6,266 bases of DNA from Atribacterota bacterium. Lineage in GTDB: Bacteria; Atribacterota; Phoenicimicrobiia; Phoenicimicrobiales; Stramentimicrobiaceae. Below, in pieces: positions 4,927 to 6,266 of the stretch (position 1 is the stretch's first letter; each line of letters begins with the position of its first letter). A program made the translations under genes and the position numbers. Below the pieces are notes generated by a model. That model saw nothing but the letters and a program-made list of their open reading frames with translations, was not told where the DNA came from and searched no databases. The DNA lies in contig JAQVGY010000046.1 in assembly GCA_028696495.1 (NCBI GenBank), positions 1 through 6,266 of the forward strand, read 5' to 3'.

Positions 4927-6266
4927 ATGAGAAAAATGAACAGCAACCAGATTAGAGATGCTTTTTTACAATTTTTCCACTCCAAAGGACATAAGATTAT
5001 GCCCAGTGCCTCTCTTATTCCTGAAGACCCTACAATTCTATTTACCATTGCCGGCATGGTTCCCTTCAAGCCAATCTTCTTAGGACAGAAGAAATCACCA
5101 CTAAAAAGAGCTGCCACCTCCCAAAAATGCCTTAGAACCAATGATATTGAAAATGTTGGCAAAACAGCTCGCCATCATACCTTTTTTGAGATGCTGGGTA
5201 ATTTCTCTTTTGGTGATTACTTCAAAAAAGAAGCAATAATGTGGAGCTGGGAATTTTTTACACAAATAATCGGTTTTCCCAAAGAAAAGCTGCATGTATC
5301 TGTTTATAAAGATGATAACGAAGCATTTGATTTGTGGCATAACATGGTTGGAGTACCGGAAACCCATATTGTAAAACTGGGAGAAGAAGATAATTTTTGG
5401 AAAGTAGGTCCCGAAGGCCCCTGTGGTCCCTGCTCGGAAATATATATAGATTTAGGTCCGGAAAGAGCTTCTGCTCAAGGTGGTGGAGTGGGAGTGGATG
5501 ACCGTTACTTAGAATTGTGGAACCTGGTATTTATGCAATATAATCGTAACCATGACGGCTCTCTTGAGCCATTGCCTTCCCAGAATATTGATACAGGTCT
5601 TGGTTTGGAAAGAATTGCTTCAGTCCTGCAGAACGCGCCTTCAGATTTTGAAACAGATTTATTCTTACCCATTATTCAATATACTGCCCAAAAAGCAGGA
5701 ATTTCTTATGGAAAAAGCCAAAGAAATGACATTGCTTTCAAAGTTATTTCAGACCATATTAGGGCATTGGTTTTTATGATATCAGATGGTATCCTTCCTT
5801 CAAATGAGGGAAGGGGGTATGTATTAAGAATGTTGCTCAGAAGGGCTTACCGTTTTGGCAAAATACTCAATTTTAATGAGCCTTTTCTCTATGATATAGC
5901 ACCTCAAGTAATCCAAATAATGCATGAACCTTATCCTGAAATAAAAGAAAAAGAAAAGACAGTCTATGAGATTATCTTAACAGAAGAAAAACGTTTTCAG
6001 GAAACTCTCAATCTTGGTCTGACTATTTTAGAAGAATATACTCAAAAATTAAGAAGTGGTAACCAGAAGGTATTAAGTGGCAAGGATGCCTTTACCCTTT
6101 ACGATACCTATGGTTTTCCCTTAGAAATTACCAAAGATATCCTTTCTGAATCAGGTTTATTGGTAGATGAGCCGGGTTATGAAAAATATATGTTAGAACA
6201 GAAAGAACGTTCCCGTTCACATCAATTGTGGGGACAGGAAAAGACAGACCATAAGATTTTAGATAA
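4927..6266 (+). CDS. alaS: alanyl-tRNA synthetase, N-terminal half (runs off the window)
   Basis: Class II synthetase that joins alanine to tRNA-Ala. The frame is open from the ATG to the last base, giving 446 complete codons of a protein normally near 870-880 residues. Visible are the N-terminal IRDAFLQFFHSKGH (9-22); TILFTIAGMVPFKPIFLG (36-53); class II motif 2 with its loop (RAATSQKCLRTNDIENVGKT, 61-80, then ARHHTFFEMLGNFSFGDYF, 81-99); VGPEGPCGPCSEIY (160-173); LELWNLVFMQYNR (195-207); and motif 3 as DTGLGLERIASVLQ (222-235). NEGRGYVLRMLLRRAYR (293-309) and DAFTLYDTYGFPLE (387-400) belong to the tRNA-recognition part. The editing and C-terminal domains lie beyond the window, so their integrity cannot be judged. 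Start at 4927 is chosen from the AAAGGA site 6 nt upstream; the ATG at 4936 is a minor alternative. No frameshift or missing active-site motif is seen. Confidence 0.96.
   Translation, partial: MRKMNSNQIRDAFLQFFHSKGHKIMPSASLIPEDPTILFTIAGMVPFKPIFLGQKKSPLKRAATSQKCLRTNDIENVGKTARHHTFFEMLGNFSFGDYFKKEAIMWSWEFFTQIIGFPKEKLHVSVYKDDNEAFDLWHNMVGVPETHIVKLGEEDNFWKVGPEGPCGPCSEIYIDLGPERASAQGGGVGVDDRYLELWNLVFMQYNRNHDGSLEPLPSQNIDTGLGLERIASVLQNAPSDFETDLFLPIIQYTAQKAGISYGKSQRNDIAFKVISDHIRALVFMISDGILPSNEGRGYVLRMLLRRAYRFGKILNFNEPFLYDIAPQVIQIMHEPYPEIKEKEKTVYEIILTEEKRFQETLNLGLTILEEYTQKLRSGNQKVLSGKDAFTLYDTYGFPLEITKDILSESGLLVDEPGYEKYMLEQKERSRSHQLWGQEKTDHKILD

Noticed and set aside
5552..5779. Plus-strand open frame of 75 codons
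   Set aside because: It sits inside alaS in another frame, and the alaS frame there carries motif 3 and conserved residues without interruption.

Overview
The window is an AT-rich bacterial housekeeping segment in which every gene lies on the + strand. In order it holds a probable 6S RNA (about 24-240), 5-formyltetrahydrofolate cyclo-ligase (345-926), a ribosomal protein S1 homologue with seven S1 domains instead of the usual six (1043-3034), a PilB/GspE-type assembly ATPase read from a TTG codon (3066-4787), and the first half of alanyl-tRNA synthetase, cut by the window edge (4927-6266). I see no transposon, CRISPR array, tRNA, rRNA or defence gene, and nothing that amounts to a new biological system.

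Organism: the long S1 of the E. coli architecture together with a type IV pilus/type II secretion ATPase suggests a diderm bacterium. AT-rich codon choice, frequent AGA/AGG arginine codons, strong Shine-Dalgarno sites and one TTG start suggest a low-GC, possibly anaerobic lineage. Atribacterota or a deep-branching Firmicutes-like group would fit, but this is a guess from general appearance.

Layout: the 5' 240 bases fold into a long rod. An 11-bp terminal helix and a perfect 9-bp inner helix both close over about 150-170 nt, with a T-rich stretch after the structure. The RNA lies just upstream of the folate gene, the classical 6S-ygfA arrangement. The cyclo-ligase has no Shine-Dalgarno, and an in-frame stop just upstream leaves one plausible start codon. 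A 116-nt gap with a small hairpin and a candidate extended -10 leads to S1. The ATPase follows S1 after 31 nt, so those two are probably co-transcribed. A 139-nt AT-rich gap with two palindromes then separates alaS, which has its own ribosome-binding site.

How they fit together: 6S RNA (RNA polymerase regulation in slow growth), the C1-folate salvage enzyme, S1 (mRNA capture by the 30S subunit) and AlaS are growth and translation functions. The pilus ATPase is the outlier. It carries an N-terminal MshEN-like region of a type known to bind cyclic di-GMP. The points most worth a second look are the seventh S1 domain, a 35-bp near-identical direct repeat between S1 domains 3 and 7, the S1-ATPase gene pairing, and the divergent 6S RNA.
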